Below, piece by piece: positions 12,061-22,545 of a stretch of 64,000 nt of DNA. The stretch spans positions 21,868,501 through 21,932,500 of the forward strand of contig CM060838.1 in NCBI GenBank assembly GCA_030762175.1. Reading direction: 5' to 3'. Source of the DNA: Metallyticus violacea. Taxonomy: Eukaryota; Arthropoda; Insecta; Mantodea; Metallyticidae. A program made the position numbers and the translations under genes. The notes beneath the pieces are model-generated. The model saw only the letters and a list, made by a program, of their open reading frames with translations. It did no database searches and was not told the DNA's origin. Position 1 is the first letter of the stretch, and each line of letters opens with the position of its first letter.

Positions 12061-12352
12061 CTGGTCCGAGCGGGGTGGCTTAGGTGTATTCAGGAGATTT
12101 CGGGTGCAAATTCTTTGAAGCCGGCCATCTTACCGTTACCTTTTTTGCGACTTTACCTAATTGCTTAGGCGAATGCTGGAATGGATTTTTCCTTTCAACA
12201 ATTTTTCACTCTTCACTCTTCCTTTCCCTCCGTTGGTTCTGTTACAGAGTCGAAAGTGCCGGACGAGGTGGGCTAGTGCGGCGTAGTGGTGGCTTGCGCA
12301 TTGAAAAGTGTCTGCCTTGGCGCCTGATGTACAAGTCGCCTTTCTGAGAGAC
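12061..12352 (+). mobile_element. SINE family C, copy 1 (3'-truncated)
   Basis: It aligns by eye to the full copy at 19668-20180: tRNA-like head (ctggtccgagcggggtggct ... tcgggtgcaaattc), then ttgcttaggcgaatgctgga, ggttctgttacagagtcgaaagtgc, and a gtagtggtggcttgcgc segment, ending near gagagactcga. The last 200 bases of the family are absent. Confidence 0.75.
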
Positions 12353-12572
12353 TCGATTTACAGTTAAACTAGTTATACATATATTGCACATCACAGTCGC
12401 AAGAACTTGTAAAATATTTAATTTATGAAATTAATGACAACAAAAGAAACCAACAACAACAACATTAATAAGAACGCCCAATTCTTCAATTCTAAAGACC
12501 CAAAATAACCCATGTACAAGATTTCTCAGAATATTGCTTATCCTAAACTACATTCTATTTTTTCAACCCCAA

Positions 12573-12573
<1 letters not shown>

Positions 12574-12609
<36 letters not shown>
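12574..12609. repeat. (CA)n microsatellite
   Basis: About 18 CA units. Confidence 0.95.
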
Positions 12610-12611
<2 letters not shown>

Positions 12612-12899
12612 AAACAGACATACATACAATAATTCTGGTATAAATTTTCTTTTTATTTATGTAAAATGTTTATAGAAATTTCTTGTCTTTAAAACTATGT
12701 ATTTCATTTAAGAAAATACCCAGGTTTAGCCAGTTTTGTCTATTTACAATTAAGTCCCAACCTGCCAGCCTCCCCCTATTAGAAGTAAAAAAACGAATCC
12801 GGGGTTGTTAGAAATCGGAAATGTTTCTTTTCTAGGTATACATTATAATATTTATAGCTTAATAAGGTATTTTGACGCCAGATTAAAAGTGGCTGTTAG

Positions 12900-13241
12900 G
12901 ATATAAAATCATATTTCATATTGAAGATGCTGCTCTTAATAAGCACAAAGCTATTGGATTTAGTGGAAGTTAAAGAAGAACGAATCAATTGGCAATTATT
13001 TTGTGTATTTTCGTGCCTTAATATAACTTACACCCAAAATAAAGAACTTGTAAATTCAATTATTAAAGTAAATCGATATACAAGCAATGATTCCGCTCAC
13101 CTTAGATATTTTTCTGACCCGGAAGACTTCATAAAAACTTATCTAAACATTTATTTCGAGTTTGATAGAGACGAAAACACACTTATTTACACAATTCACA
13201 ACGAACCACATTCTTTGAAGCTCCGGCGAATGCTCCTTTGA
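12900..13241 (+). CDS. unrecognised open frame, 113 codons between stops
   Basis: The frame is open from just after a TAG at 12897 to a TGA ending at 13241. The only early ATG is at 12927, which would give about 104 residues. The translation is mixed and charged (for example YFSDPEDFIKTY and FEFDRDENTLIY), unlike the Phe/Tyr/Lys monotony of the neighbouring AT-rich frames. I recognise no family, signal peptide or membrane segment. An open stretch this long is mildly unusual in such AT-rich DNA but can occur by chance. It could be an exon, a transposon fragment or noise. Confidence 0.2.
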   Translation, partial: DIKSYFILKMLLLISTKLLDLVEVKEERINWQLFCVFSCLNITYTQNKELVNSIIKVNRYTSNDSAHLRYFSDPEDFIKTYLNIYFEFDRDENTLIYTIHNEPHSLKLRRMLL

Positions 13242-13314
13242 AAATATGGTCATTTCCTTTTATATTCTATTTTTTTTTCCTTATTTGCGTGGCATGTAAA
13301 TATTTACATTATCG

Positions 13315-13470
13315 TCGAAGAAAAATAAAGTGATCAGAAAAGGAGAAGGAAGAAAAAGGGGGGAGGAAGAGACGAGAGAGAAATGGATACTAGAAAACAG
13401 AAATATCAGGGGTGGGGGAAAGAGAGATAAAGAGAAAGACTGGACGGTGGAAGAAAGCATTGAGGTATTA
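13315..13470. repeat. purine-rich low-complexity stretch (GA/AGA)
   Basis: A/G-rich on the plus strand (ggaggaagagacgagagag and similar). The 113-codon Ser/Phe/Leu-rich minus frame across it is the translation of this tract. Confidence 0.85.
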
Positions 13471-14196
13471 TCACTTAAGACATTAAGCACTGAAAAGTAG
13501 ATGATAATAATCCCTGAGCTTAAACACTGAACGAGTCTTGAAAGTTTTCCTACTCTCGAGCAAGAAGGAAAGAGTAGGATACTGGAGGATTCCAGCAAGA
13601 AGCAGAAGAGCGTCGATAACAAAAGACAAACGCCAGAAGTGCGCTCCTTTTCCCTTGAGATTTAATTGCCAAAGTAAATCCTGACCCGGTAACAGTTCCA
13701 CCGAACAGTGAAAGAGAAACCGTTTATTATAAGACCCAGAATTGCGGCTCCGGGCTTTTCACTTCCTACGTGATGTGCTTCTCTCATGGCTTAGTTCCAA
13801 TAGCTCGTCAGCTGTGCTTTGAGCCGTTTCTTGCAGTTTTTGAAATAACTGCAATAGATTCTCGTAGATAGCTAGCTAATGTCAATTAAGTCAGTTACAA
13901 GTAATGGCAGAACACTCATTAAACTGAGAAAAAAATTCTTGATTAATTAAGACTTTATAAATATTATAAATCCCATATTTTTTCAGCTAACTTTGGGGCA
14001 CTCTAATTGTGCCCATTTTCTGATATTATAGTTACACACACATAATTACATACATATATATATATATATATCTACAGGTGTCTGGACACCTAATAAAATA
14101 TTCTTATTGAAAGAATACAAGGTAAAAAACAAAGTAAGGTACATTTTATACATAATAACAATTGCAGTAAGTGTAATAGCAAATTTTATATATAAT
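13471..14196. other. unassigned DNA
   Basis: No recognisable gene is seen. A short (AT)n run lies at 14053-14071, and two short stop-bounded frames have no motif. Confidence 0.55.
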
Positions 14197-14462
14197 GATG
14201 TTTAACGCCCGTTTATACTACTGAGGCACCACAAGCGGTGAACACTGGTGATACATGAAATGATATATTGAGAACGGAATTTTTAAGAAAGGAAACATTC
14301 CAGGCCTAAGTTTAGGGTACCTCCTCAGCATTTTCCATTTATGAGGACTGAGGAAAACCTGGAAAAGAACCTCAGTCAGGGAGGACGGTCCTGACTGGAT
14401 TGGAACCTCAGACCTCCCGCTCACGAGTCCGTGCCTTAACGATCTCGGTCACCCGTGACGGT
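14197..14462 (-). mobile_element. SINE family A, copy 4 (near full length)
   Basis: On the minus strand it starts accgtcacgggtgaccgagat, has all body markers (aggttctttt, gaccgtcctccctgac, taccctaaacttaggcctgg) and ends acgggcgttaaacatca. Box B is degraded (gttccaatcc). Flanks ttttatatataat and ttaatatataaaa may be a decayed target duplication. Confidence 0.88.
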
Positions 14463-15100
14463 ATTATTAATATATAAAAGACACGTAACTCCATAAGAGT
14501 GTATTATAATTATAAGAGTTGCATACGCTGTATTTTCTATGACCAGTTACGTAAGCAGCAGGTAAAAATTTAATATTTTTCCAGATATTGGGTTTTAGTG
14601 ATATTGGCGATATAGAACAACTGTGAACAATGGGAAACAAAAAAGTCCATCACGTAGGAGGGCGTAAACTAAGCGAATTCCTCAGTGAATTAAATTTGTG
14701 AACGTTATTACAGAGCGCTAGAGCAGAGAAATTACATATTGGGATTAACTCGTGTGTCTACAACCAGCACTCCATAATTCAAAACATTCATCTAGCCAAT
14801 TTCTTTTTTTATCTTGTAGAAGACGGGCCAAGCCAGTGTAATAAGTGGTCAGGTGTTTTTTTTTCTTCAGTCTTTGATAAAAATGCGATAGATATTCTGT
14901 CTCCACGTGGAGTGGTGTAACAGCTTCAGTCAATAGCAGTATAGAATTATCTGCAACAAGCGCACAACCGCGATAGAGTTTATCAGTATTATTGTTGGGA
15001 TATCAAGTGATGGTAATGTCAAATGTTTGCGTGCTCTTTCTAAGCTAGTCCAAATCTCTTGCTTCTCTATATGATCTATCCATGTCTCTCCTCTTTCTGT
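14463..15100. other. unassigned DNA
   Basis: Nothing recognisable is seen. One minus-strand frame of 62 codons (14745-14933) has no motif. Confidence 0.55.
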
Positions 15101-15388
15101 CGATCCTGTGGTGTAGTGGTAATCATACTTGCCTCATAGATCCAACATCGCGGGTTCAAACCTGGGTAGGGTCGATGAATTTTTTCGGGTGTAAAAATAC
15201 TAAGAATGGTTTCCTTCGGAAGGGAATTAAAGCGGTGGGTCCCGTGTCGTACATTTACGGCACGTAAAATAACCTCAAGTGAAAGAAGAGGCCTCTGAGC
15301 AAAATTTATCTGTCTTTTCACGCCCTGATTTTAAAGGGACACTGATTACCTGAGATGTTAAAAAGTTTCCATAATTAAATCAAATCAT
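15101..15388 (+). mobile_element. SINE family B, copy 1 (full length, diverged)
   Basis: The head is gatcctgtggtgtagtggta with box B gcgggttcaaacctgg. The body is ggtttccttcggaagggaa, gtgggtcccgtgtcgtacat, tacggcacgtaaaataacct and gaggcctctgagcaaaattt. The 3' end is the terminal stem ggacactgattacctgagat...gtttcc and an aaatcaaatca tail. The head resembles tRNAs with a GGTGTAGTGGTTA D-arm (Val/Asp/Gly-like), and the parent cannot be fixed. Confidence 0.88.
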
Positions 15389-15544
15389 CATCTCTTTTTG
15401 TTATTTTCACCCAATCGTCACACCGCCCCCCATTCCAATATCTTCTAATAATTTTCCCACCTCTCTCTTCCTAGTACACATCTTTGGTACATAAGACATT
15501 CTTTTATTACAGTGTTATTATCTCATTTTTGACATCTGTGTCAA

Positions 15545-16515
15545 TATTTCAAGACTCTCTCCGCTATTATAACCATCCTTCCTAGTACTGCCACACTTAC
15601 CCCGTCGGTGAACTTTTTGGTAGCCCCAGAACTCTCTACAAAGCATCTATGTACCACATCAACATTTGTATACCCCTTTGACACTCTCCAAATTTCTACT
15701 GCATACATCACCTTTGATTCAACTATACCCTCACATAGTCTTTGACAACGGGGGAACTTTATATCAACCTATTCTGACAGCTTTCACCATTAACTACTTT
15801 GACTTTGTACATTTAGATTGTACCTGCCATCTTCCATTACTCATAAATCTCACTCCCAAATATTCAAATTCTTTCACTACCTCTGTTGGGTTTGTATTTA
15901 TAAGCCATCTCTTATCTTTCCTTAATTTTGATTCTTTTTTAAATACTACTATCTTTGATTTTCACTATTTATCCTTAGACCCCATCCTACACAACCTCTA
16001 GCAATTTCATCAATAACACATTGTATTGCTATCACGGTTACTGCTCCTGTTATGATATTATCAGCAAAGAGCAATCCTGGTATTTCCTTCTTTCCAATAA
16101 TTGGACACTGCCTGTTATTTTTCAATATCCCATCTACGATGTATTCTATAAACAAATTAAATAATATTGAGCTCAATTTGCATCCTTGTCTCAAACCTTA
16201 ATTTTGGCTCATATATTCTGTAGTTCTATTATCATCTGACACAAAACCTGATCCCTTTATATAATTTTTGAATTCCTAGAAAAATGTAGAACTGATTCCC
16301 TTGCATCTCAATTTGTATGCAAATTCATACGTGTTTATTGTATCGAATGCTTTCTCAAAATCTGCAAGGAAAATATAACACTACCCCTTTTATTTTTTAA
16401 ATATTTACCTACTATAATATGAATTATCATAATATTATCTAATGTTCTTTTTCCTTTTCTAAAACCTGCTTGGAATACTCATACTTTACCTTCCATTTCT
16501 GCTCAGTCATGCAAC
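15545..16515 (-). pseudogene. non-LTR retrotransposon reverse transcriptase relic
   Basis: Read on the minus strand, with frame breaks, the blocks come in the correct order for a LINE polymerase. VFQAGFRKGKRTLDN lies at about 16440-16480, DFEKAFDTIN at about 16330-16370, MRQGCKLSSILFNLF at 16150-16194, and LLFADN at about 16059-16078 (the catalytic FADD, with Asp2 changed to Asn). Then come RGC.GWGLRIN (about 15965), FEYLGVRF (about 15845-15871) and VMYAVEIWRVSKG (about 15670-15700). The longest open piece is 81 codons (15949-16194). The element lacks its endonuclease half and its 3' end. SINE B copy 1 lies about 150 bp beyond its end. Confidence 0.85.
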
Positions 16516-19140
16516 CTTCCCCTAAAATACCTAAAATAGTGTTATTTTACCAAAAATTGTAGTTGCTTGAATTATTCATATCAACTTTCCGTTTATATAG
16601 TTTACAAGTTAATAATGCAAAATGAGATTGCCGCTTACAAACGAATACAATTCGTTCTACAATGAAAAAGAGGACAATTGTGGCCTACTTAAATTTTAAT
16701 GAGGGTTTTTCCAAGCGTAACGAACACATTACTAGGCATAGAGAATTTCCTATATAAACTGAAATCCATGCTAATAATTCTTTACATAGTGGAACAATTG
16801 ATTCTTATTCCCGACAATGAAGCACTAAAAACATTGCAAAAATAATGAAATAATTACAAAATAGGCAGATAGGTAAAATAGTACGAAATAGGTAGCGAAG
16901 TCCAAAAAAAGCAAACAAATAAATAATAAATAAAATAAAAACAAATTAAATTAAAATAAAAATAAACAAATTCTTCCCATGATGTTTAATAGTTCAAGAA
17001 TAAAAATTCTGTATTTTTTGAGCTTTTTTGACGATCACCAATAAAAAATAATTTTCCCATAAACCCAAGCTCTAATTATTATTAGAACATTGGGGCAGAT
17101 TTCCTCTCCCTTCTAGCGCTGACTTCCAACTCGTTCTGCAAAAAATGACACAAATAATTGTTTCTCTTTCCCAATATAAGATTATATCCATTACTCACAC
17201 TGCCAGCATTGCAAACCTTGAAATCTAATTTCCTCTTAGTAATCCACTTTACTTCTTCGTGTTAGTTTCTCCTTGTTCTCCTTCTGCATGTATGTGGTTT
17301 ATTGTCAGTTGGAGAAGCTGTGTACACGATGCGATTTTTTTTTTTTGCAACTACGAGATAGAGTGTGAACTCCAAATGTAATGCATAAAACTTGTTCAAT
17401 ACGATTAAATAATGCAAAGATATTCGTTCATCTATGTCGATTAGCGTTTCAGTATTTGACACGAACAAGAAAAGAATTACAATTAATGCTATTTTTGTGC
17501 GTAAAAAGTAATTGAAAGAGCAAACAATACATTTTTTGTATCACCAATGAGCTTTGTGTTAAATGGACCATATATTTCAAAGCCTAATTCGCCAGAGAGC
17601 TAAGCTTCATGTAGAATAAAAACAAAGGTGCTTTAAATAGTTCACCAGGTGTAAACAAACAAATACTCAGCCCTTCATAACTCAGAAATGTATGATTTAT
17701 TTTGCGGATATTACGACAGGACTTAATGATACTTACGATTAAGATTGAAAAGAAAGAAAGGGAAAAGTAATTCTTGGAAAGGACTTTGGTGCTTAAAGTC
17801 CTAAGAAGTTATAATAAAGTTTTCGGGTAACACAAATTTATCATTCACAAGCGATATCTTCATTATCATTTTATACCATTAGATCCAAAGAATTGACATA
17901 GTGTAGTATTAACAGGTGCTTATGCTTGACCTTTCTCAGGTTTTCCATTGTGTTTATTGCTCTTTCCTGGGTTCCTGGACACTGGCGTAGAGGTAAATTA
18001 GGAACTTGCGCAGCATAACTTGTTCTCTAATGTAAAGGAAATATTGCACTCCTGAGAACATAAACACCTGGATATCTACACCCTGTACTCCCAAAGCACC
18101 TTTCCGGGCTGTGCACTTGCGGACAGAACAAATTCCCGGGTAAGTTTAATAAAGCACGAGACATAGTTGATTATCTAAGTGCAGCACAGAGCTTGTAAAA
18201 ACCACTTTACGCGGCGTCTTTTTGTTTTATTCCCTCGTCTTCAGAATCAAAGCTTCTAGGGTTTACCCAGTTAGGTGATAGGAACATTTTCAGAACTACG
18301 GTTATGTAAAATACGTAACTTCTAGTGTACTACATTTGGATATATTGTGGGTGTCGTCCTTATATGTAGAAACAAATACAGGGATAGAACACGCAATTAT
18401 AACGTTGAATGGACATCGGATTTCTTAATCACTTAACTTCAGTTAAGTACACTCAGGCAACTAGGTCAATAGAAACAAAGCAAGAATACAGCTATAAAGT
18501 CACGCCTTGCAGGTAAACAAAAACTAATGCCTGGCACGAGTAATTGCAGTTCGTAACATATTGTACTCCTTGCACCTATTATGTTCAGTTCAGTACCAAC
18601 ATAACTTCATTCCGTTTCATTCTGATTTTAGTGCTTAGAAATTAAGATGTCCAATGATAACCATAACTATATTACTAGGACAAACAATAGCTCTTCTGTA
18701 CATTGATCTATGATTCTTGAGGAATACACGGGAATCTTTTTTTCAATAATATATATTTTTGTGTTACTGAATTTCTCAATACCTGTGATTGCGTTGCATA
18801 TCTATACGGCTTATGTACATGGGGATTGTTTTACCCCAGTCGTCCTTTATAAGGTCTTTCTCTGTTATGACCACAACGCATCCACAAGAACGCTTTACTG
18901 CAAATGGTAGACGAATTCCTTGTATATTTCCTGCGCGAATAAGGAAAGGAATTAGTAGTTTAGAAGAAGAGAGTTGGTTCCTTTCCCAGAGGAGTTAAAG
19001 TGTTCATTTACTCATTTTTCTTTGGCCAGATAATTGCTTTTATTTGGAGTGAGTGACAACATTTTTATGTAGATCAGAAGCATTAAATTTATGAGCCATT
19101 CGTTGATCCCAGATTCAAGCAACTTCATTTGGTTTGCGAC
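16516..19140. other. AT-rich DNA without recognisable genes
   Basis: An A-rich simple tract (aaataaataataaataaaat and similar) occupies 16905-16975, with a poly-T at 17336-17346. A less AT-rich patch at 17930-18260 has no recognisable motif. Frames of 60-70 codons at 17262-17468 and 18710-18998 look incidental. Confidence 0.55.
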
Positions 19141-19315
19141 AAGTTTGTCTCCCTTCGGAAGGGAAGTAAAGTCACTGGTTCCTTGTCGTAGATTTACGAC
19201 ACGAAAGAAGAGGCCTGTGAGCAAAATTTATCGACTGTTTCACGCCCTGGTTTAAATGGGACACTGAAGACCTAAGATGTTAGAGAGTGTCAGTAAATAA
19301 AACAAATCAACAACA
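19141..19315 (+). mobile_element. SINE family B, copy 2 (5'-truncated)
   Basis: It begins within the body (gtctcccttcggaagggaa), continues through ccttgtcgtagatttacgac, gaggcctgtgagcaaaattt and cacgccctggtttaaatggg, and ends with the terminal stem ggacact...agtgtc and an aaataaaacaaatcaacaac tail. The stem differs from the usual ggacgct/agcgtcc at both paired positions. Confidence 0.85.
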
Positions 19316-19659
19316 ATTTATGCAAAGCTCGGTAGCACAATGAAGCATTTACCATCTTCAGGAAACAGCCAGCTAACATGGCACAGAGTCGGAACACTCA
19401 GGTTATTAAATATATTCGTGTTTAAATGGAAGATGACAAGTGAAGAATAAAGGTTATCTTTCATACAGCAGATTGCCACTAATTCATTTCCTCTTCCCTT
19501 CCTGGAGTATCGGCACGACAAAAGCCCTCTACTTGTACAGTTGCAGTTCTTCCGCGCCAGTCTCAGAAAATCATTGGTTACAAAATTTAAGATACTCTCC
19601 TGTGTTTATGGGCACTATTTTATGTTTTCAGTCAGAATATTGTACTAAGCAATAATTTC
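19316..19659. other. unassigned DNA
   Basis: No recognisable feature is seen between the SINE B copy and the SINE C copy. Confidence 0.5.
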
Positions 19660-19667
19660 GGAAGAAT

Positions 19668-20180
19668 GGCGGAGTTGTTCAGGCGATCTCGCTTGAGATT
19701 TGCATTTGGGAGGTCCCGGGTTCAAATTCCTCTGGACTGAGTATCCTGATCTTGGATTTTTTTTCGTGTTTTTCCTTGGTCACTTAGGGAAATTCTGGAA
19801 TGGCTCTTTTTCGCTCCCCCATTTCACCTCATTTCATTGTGTTTTGTTACAGGACGGAAAGTGTCTGGGCGAGTAGGGATAGCGCGGTAATACGATAGTT
19901 ATGCTTTGGTAAGGTTTCTGTCCCGGCGACTGATATGAAAGCGGCCCCTCTACGAGGCTCGAACTATTGGGGGTGCGGCTTCGCTTTCATTGAGGTATCT
20001 GTCAGGAAACAATGCTATGGACTTGATCTACTCCCTGCCTCATAGTTCGTTAATCCTGGCTATCTGTTGCCTCTCTTACGGCATCCCTTCTTCCTAGAGT
20101 GCCCCCACAGGAGAAGTATGCACAAACGGCCAACCGTCGAGCTAGGCTGATGTACCAAAACATCCATTCAACGCAACTAT
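19668..20180 (+). mobile_element. SINE family C, full copy of 513 bp with target duplication
   Basis: The short repeat GGAAGAAT at 19660-19667 recurs at 20181-20188, defining the ends. The head ggcggagttgttcaggcgat has a box B (gggttcaaattcc). It is followed by ttttccttggtcacttaggg, ggttttgttacaggacgg-type sequence, a gcgtagtggc-like internal segment, gcggcccctctacgaggctc and the tail block tatgcacaaacggccaaccg...tgtaccaaaac. Four partial relatives lie at 12061, 28690, 32985 and 48728. It is long for a SINE and has no poly-A tail, so the 3' half may come from another element. Confidence 0.8.
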
Positions 20181-20188
20181 GGAAGAAT

Positions 20189-21090
20189 TGTTCTCTTTTA
20201 AATTAATCTCCTTTTGTTTGAGTTTAAATACTCGGAGGTACCTTAGACATGAGTTTCCGTTCATATCACCACTTCTTGTTCTGATGCTGATGACTTGATA
20301 TCTGTAGAGAACGAGGAAATATCGCGGAGCGACGTCTTTTTTTTTTTCCCCTCATAAAATAGTATGGGAGTATGTCCGCCATAATTGTAAATTCATGACA
20401 AAACAAAACATTACTGAACTTGGAATCTTTCTAGTATGCAATTTAAGATGCTGTTTTAACCCTCGAGATTTGCTTTTGAAATTTTATTAATGATTTAATG
20501 CACTACACACATTCCATTTCAAACGGTAATGCTTTAGGACAAATTTAATAGACAAAATGCATACACATTTAGAAAGTAACTTTGGAATAATAAAAAAGAA
20601 TATTAAAAACCGTTATGAAATTGTCTTCAGTCGCCTGAATGGCATTTTTAATTAGTATTGTGATTATTTTCATATATAAATTACTAATTTATCCTTGTAC
20701 AGCATACTAAAACAAAAGGAAACGTTTTAAGAGTGTTTTGGTTAGTGTAGTCTTCTTAGCTAAAGTCTGAGACACCAGGGTCCTTACAGTGGGAGCCGAA
20801 GTGGGAAAGGGGGTTGAGAAGAGCCAGTGAATTGGATTACGAGGGTCCACAATTTGCTGCGGAGGGGCTTCCCCCCGTGTGAATAGAAGACGTGACGAGC
20901 CGGGTCGACTAGCGACAACTGGTAGGCTGCTGGGAAATCACAAGCACAAATATCTTTCCTGCTGCCGTATTCGGGGGAGGGAGATAGGAGAAAACTAACT
21001 GAAAGTAAAACGACATGTTGTGATGGTAATTGGAAAGGGAGGGAAATAGTAGAACTAATGCATAATACATAACAATACATAACAATATGT
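20189..21090. other. unassigned DNA
   Basis: AT-rich to about 20760, then a more GC-rich patch at 20770-21010 carrying two overlapping minus-strand frames (98 and 68 codons) with no recognisable domain. A poly-T run lies at 20338-20349. Confidence 0.5.
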
Positions 21091-21256
21091 AGAAAAGCAG
21101 AAAAGGATAAAACACTAAGAAATAGTCACAGATTAGTTATAGCTATATTTCGAACTTCTAGAGTTATTCTTGGCATAGAAGAACTCTAACAGTTCGAAAT
21201 GAAGCGATTACTAACCTGTGACTTTTTCTTAGTGTTTTATCCTTTTCTGCTTTTCT
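21091..21256. repeat. near-perfect 80-bp hairpin, 6-nt loop
   Basis: The arms 21091-21170 and 21177-21256 are reverse complements with about 9 mismatches in 80 by hand alignment. The outer 31 positions (from agaaaagcagaaaaggataa) are identical. The loop is tggcat (21171-21176). A transcript from either strand would fold into a long stem. It might be a foldback transposon, a hairpin-RNA source or a recent palindromic duplication. No coding potential is seen. Confidence 0.9.
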
Positions 21257-21311
21257 AGTTATTGTTATTTTAGATACATTGTTACATTATTTGTCTTGTG
21301 TGTTGCCAAAT

Positions 21312-21314
<3 letters not shown>

Positions 21315-21345
<31 letters not shown>
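21315..21345. repeat. (CA)n microsatellite
   Basis: About 15 CA units, lying between the two inverted repeats. Confidence 0.95.
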
Positions 21346-21347
<2 letters not shown>

Positions 21348-21348
<1 letters not shown>

Positions 21349-21990
21349 AAAGCTTATTAAAAGGTACATAAAAAGAAGTATGTAAAAGTCACTAATTTTT
21401 CATAAGTTATGACATTTCTTCACCGTTAGAAAATTTGGAAAAATTATACTTTTTTTAAATATTTATGGAGATTTAGCCATGAAAATATATGGGGTGCAAA
21501 TGCTATTTTTTCTGAAGATAAACGCACATATATAAGGAACATTATTAATATAATATTACTACCATATACTGGTTTATCAAAAATTGACCCAATATTTATT
21601 ACTTTGCAATAAATTGGAAAAAAAAATTATATTATAAACAGACACCGCTCCGACATCGCTGGTTCTTTCAACACGTACTTACACGAAGACCAACAGTGCC
21701 AATTCAAGCTCGTTTTTTCCATTGTGTTGCAACTTTATAAACATTGTGTCAATTTTTGATAAACCAGTACAAGGTAGTAGTTATTTATAAATGTTCCTAA
21801 TATATGTGCCTTTATTCTAGAAAAAAATAATGTTTGTACCCCACATGTTTCCATAGCTAAATCACCACAAAGATTAAAAAATGGGAAAAAATTACAATTT
21901 TTTTAAAAGTGGAGATATACCATAACTTATAAGAAATTAATGACTGTTACATAGTTCTTTATTTTTTAAATTTACCTCTTAATATTTTTT
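21348..21990. mobile_element. long inverted-repeat (foldback/MITE-like) element
   Basis: The arms of about 265 bp, 21348-21612 and 21728-21990, are diverged reverse complements around a core of about 115 bp. The innermost part, tactggtttatcaaaaattg (21567), recurs inverted at 21748-21771 with one difference in 24. Other paired blocks are tggggtgcaaatg / tggggtacaaac, aggaacatt, gatttagc and cataagttatg (21401) with cataacttat (21921). There is no transposase inside. Its right edge is followed within 100 bp by a Tc1-like terminus (22055-22090). Confidence 0.85.
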
Positions 21991-22054
21991 TTTTTTAAAA
22001 ACACAAAGCTGCTGAACAAAATAGTTTAAGGACAGAATACATTTAGTTGATATA

Positions 22055-22090
22055 TAAGGTGTCCTTAAACTTTTGGTAGGGACTGTATAG
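22055..22090 (-). mobile_element. Tc1-like transposon terminus
   Basis: The reverse complement reads cagtccctaccaaaagttta then aggacacc, flanked by TA. This is the CAGT-CC--CCAAAAGT pattern of Tc1-family inverted repeats. I did not find the partner end, so it may be a lone terminus or the right end of the adjacent inverted-repeat element. Confidence 0.45.
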
Positions 22091-22339
22091 CAATTATTAC
22101 TAAAATGTTTACCTAGCACCTTCCTCTCACTTACCTGCTTCTGATTGCTAAACACTTGGCAGCATGGGTACTCTTAGATAGGTGTGCAGATAAACAGTTC
22201 AAGCCCCCCTCGCATTTCAACCCTCACTTGTCTTCTTCTGACTGCCAGACTTAACATTCACAGGCAACGTGGTCCCGTAATGTGAGGGAATATGGAGCGA
22301 AGGTCATGCAACGTGTTTGCTAGACATTTTTGACGAAAT

Positions 22340-22545
22340 TCGATGCGTCCTGTATCTCTGAATTGTCGTCGTCTTTTTCATCTGTTTTCTACACCAAAGA
22401 GAGCTTTGGATGGTCAGCGTTTCCAAGCTGATGCTGACTAAATGAGGTCTGAGCCAGAAATGTTGTGCTGGAGGGTTCGACGAATTGGTACAGCGTTGAG
22501 ACAGATCTCATTGCTGGAAAATGTGAAGAGAAGCAGTGGAAAAAA
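22340..22545 (+). pseudogene. mariner transposase C-terminal relic
   Basis: The plus strand reads RRLFHLFSTPKRALDGQRFQADAD (quoted here over positions 22358-22438), like the DFHLFGPLK.AL.G.RF..D.EV block that follows the last catalytic Asp of mariner transposases. It then reads GFDELVQR at about 22474-22497, matching the FY..GI..LV.R terminal motif. The sequence between is shortened and stops are present. No terminal repeats were identified. It is a different fragment from the better-preserved mariners at 31 and 63 kb. Confidence 0.65.

Noticed and set aside
13281..13701. Ser/Phe/Leu-rich minus-strand frames
   Set aside because: They are produced by a purine-rich low-complexity tract.
20784..21115. 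Two overlapping minus-strand frames beside the hairpin
   Set aside because: Hydrophobic Tyr/Leu/Phe-rich translation of A-rich DNA with no recognisable domain; one ends inside the hairpin arm.
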